Assembly (NCBI GenBank): GCA_016189845.1
Contig: JACPRT010000210.1
Location: 1-5,983 of the forward strand
Direction: 5' to 3'
Source: Chloroflexota bacterium
Lineage (GTDB): Bacteria > Chloroflexota > Dehalococcoidia > Lucifugimonadales > Lucifugimonadaceae
DNA length: 5,983 bases
Position numbers and translations under genes: made by a program. The first letter of the stretch is position 1, and every line of letters starts with the position of its first letter. Shown piece after piece: positions 5,826-5,983 of this stretch. The notes beneath the pieces are model-generated. The model worked only from the letters and a program-made list of their open reading frames with translations, was not told the DNA's origin and did not search any database.

Positions 5826-5842
5826 CCCCGATTACATCGGGG
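5826..5842. promoter_or_regulatory. Perfect palindrome CCCCGAT-TAC-ATCGGGG
   Basis: An exact 7-bp inverted repeat with a 3-nt centre. It shares the half-site TCGGGG and an AT-rich core with the palindrome at 5773-5792, about 50 nt away centre to centre. On the minus strand the core reads TGTAAT. No U-tract follows on either strand, so an operator is more likely than a terminator. Confidence 0.5.
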
Positions 5843-5871
5843 GGCGTCTGCAGGCAACCCGAAGCAACTCA

Positions 5872-5886
5872 CGACCGGTCCGGTCG
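5872..5886. repeat. Perfect palindrome CGACCG-GTC-CGGTCG
   Basis: A 6-bp exact inverted repeat with a 3-nt centre, ending 18 nt before the -35 of the rightward promoter. Position fits an activator or repressor site for that promoter; no regulator family is recognised. Confidence 0.45.
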
Positions 5887-5904
5887 CGCACCGCGAAATC
5901 GTTC

Positions 5905-5934
5905 TTGACACTGCTTCGTCGCCCTGCCTACACT
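5905..5934 (+). promoter_or_regulatory. Sigma-70-type promoter reading rightward
   Basis: TTGACA (5905-5910) is a perfect -35 and TACACT (5929-5934) a four-of-six -10 match, separated by 18 nt. Transcription would start near 5941 and leave the window. There is no coding sequence after it within the window, so the product is unknown; a stable RNA operon is one possibility. Confidence 0.6.
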
Positions 5935-5965
5935 AAGGGTTCGCCCCGGCGAGAACGGTGGCGTT

Positions 5966-5977
5966 CGCACCTTAACA
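5966..5977 (+). promoter_or_regulatory. boxA-like sequence near the window end
   Basis: CGCACCTTAACA matches the E. coli rRNA-leader boxA region TGCTCTTTAACA at nine of twelve bases. It lies about 25 nt after the inferred start of the rightward promoter, and is followed by ACTGAA at the window end. rRNA leaders often carry such a motif, but the match alone is modest. Confidence 0.3.
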
Positions 5978-5983
5978 ACTGAA

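Larger units (their letters stand above)
5678..5983. other. Non-coding region upstream of mtnP, divergent regulatory region
   Basis: These 306 bases hold no convincing gene; the frames open on the plus strand lack recognisable protein sequence. The region contains the mtnP leader hairpin, a leftward TATAAT, several palindromes, and a rightward sigma-70-like promoter close to the window end. I saw no tRNA, rRNA body or known SAM/SAH riboswitch. Confidence 0.7.

Noticed and set aside
5826..5842. Intrinsic terminator at the CCCCGAT/ATCGGGG palindrome
   Set aside because: No run of T follows the arms on either strand, and the 3-nt centre is short for a terminator loop.
5583..5936. Plus-strand open frame running through the mtnP start and upstream region
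   Set aside because: Half of it opposes mtnP, it runs across the palindromes and rightward promoter, and its translation has no protein-like pattern.

Overview
The window is GC-rich bacterial DNA. It carries one tightly packed, leftward (minus-strand) gene cluster for S-adenosylmethionine (SAM) synthesis and by-product recycling. From upstream (right) to downstream (left) the order is: 5'-methylthioadenosine phosphorylase (mtnP), a single-domain rhodanese, a PfkB-family sugar/nucleoside kinase, adenosylhomocysteinase (ahcY), methionine adenosyltransferase (metK), and the first 299 codons of a phosphoglucomutase/phosphomannomutase-family enzyme that runs off the left edge. Gaps are 12, 29, 49, 13 and 2 nt, with no intrinsic terminator between genes, so one transcript is likely.

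The organism is probably an uncultured or little-studied bacterium. AhcY is the short form, of the kind found in Thermotoga and archaea (no C-terminal Lys-Tyr tail). The MetK and phosphohexomutase sequences read to me most like those of Chloroflexota (for example Dehalococcoidia-like lineages). This placement rests on memory of family sequences and is low to moderate confidence.

The functional logic is clear for most genes. MetK makes SAM. Methyl transfer yields S-adenosylhomocysteine, which AhcY splits into adenosine and homocysteine. Polyamine-type use of SAM yields methylthioadenosine, which MtnP cleaves to adenine and methylthioribose-1-phosphate. The PfkB kinase could dispose of adenosine or of the sugar phosphate, but its substrate cannot be read from the sequence. 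The rhodanese suggests a sulfur-handling link. The phosphohexomutase belongs to sugar-phosphate or cell-envelope metabolism and is probably only transcriptionally linked.

The regulatory sequence is the least ordinary part. The 306 nt to the right of mtnP holds a rightward sigma-70-type promoter (TTGACA-N18-TACACT) followed by a boxA-like sequence at the window end, which hints at an rRNA or other stable-RNA operon just outside. It also holds a set of short palindromes, one centred on a leftward TATAAT, and a strong hairpin just before the mtnP ribosome-binding site. Inside the operon, both pfkB and ahcY are preceded by a duplicated ribosome-binding segment. In both cases this creates a possible six-codon ORF whose TGA overlaps the start codon of the main gene. 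An 8-bp hairpin also straddles the pfkB stop codon. No mobile element, CRISPR array, tRNA or rRNA body was seen.
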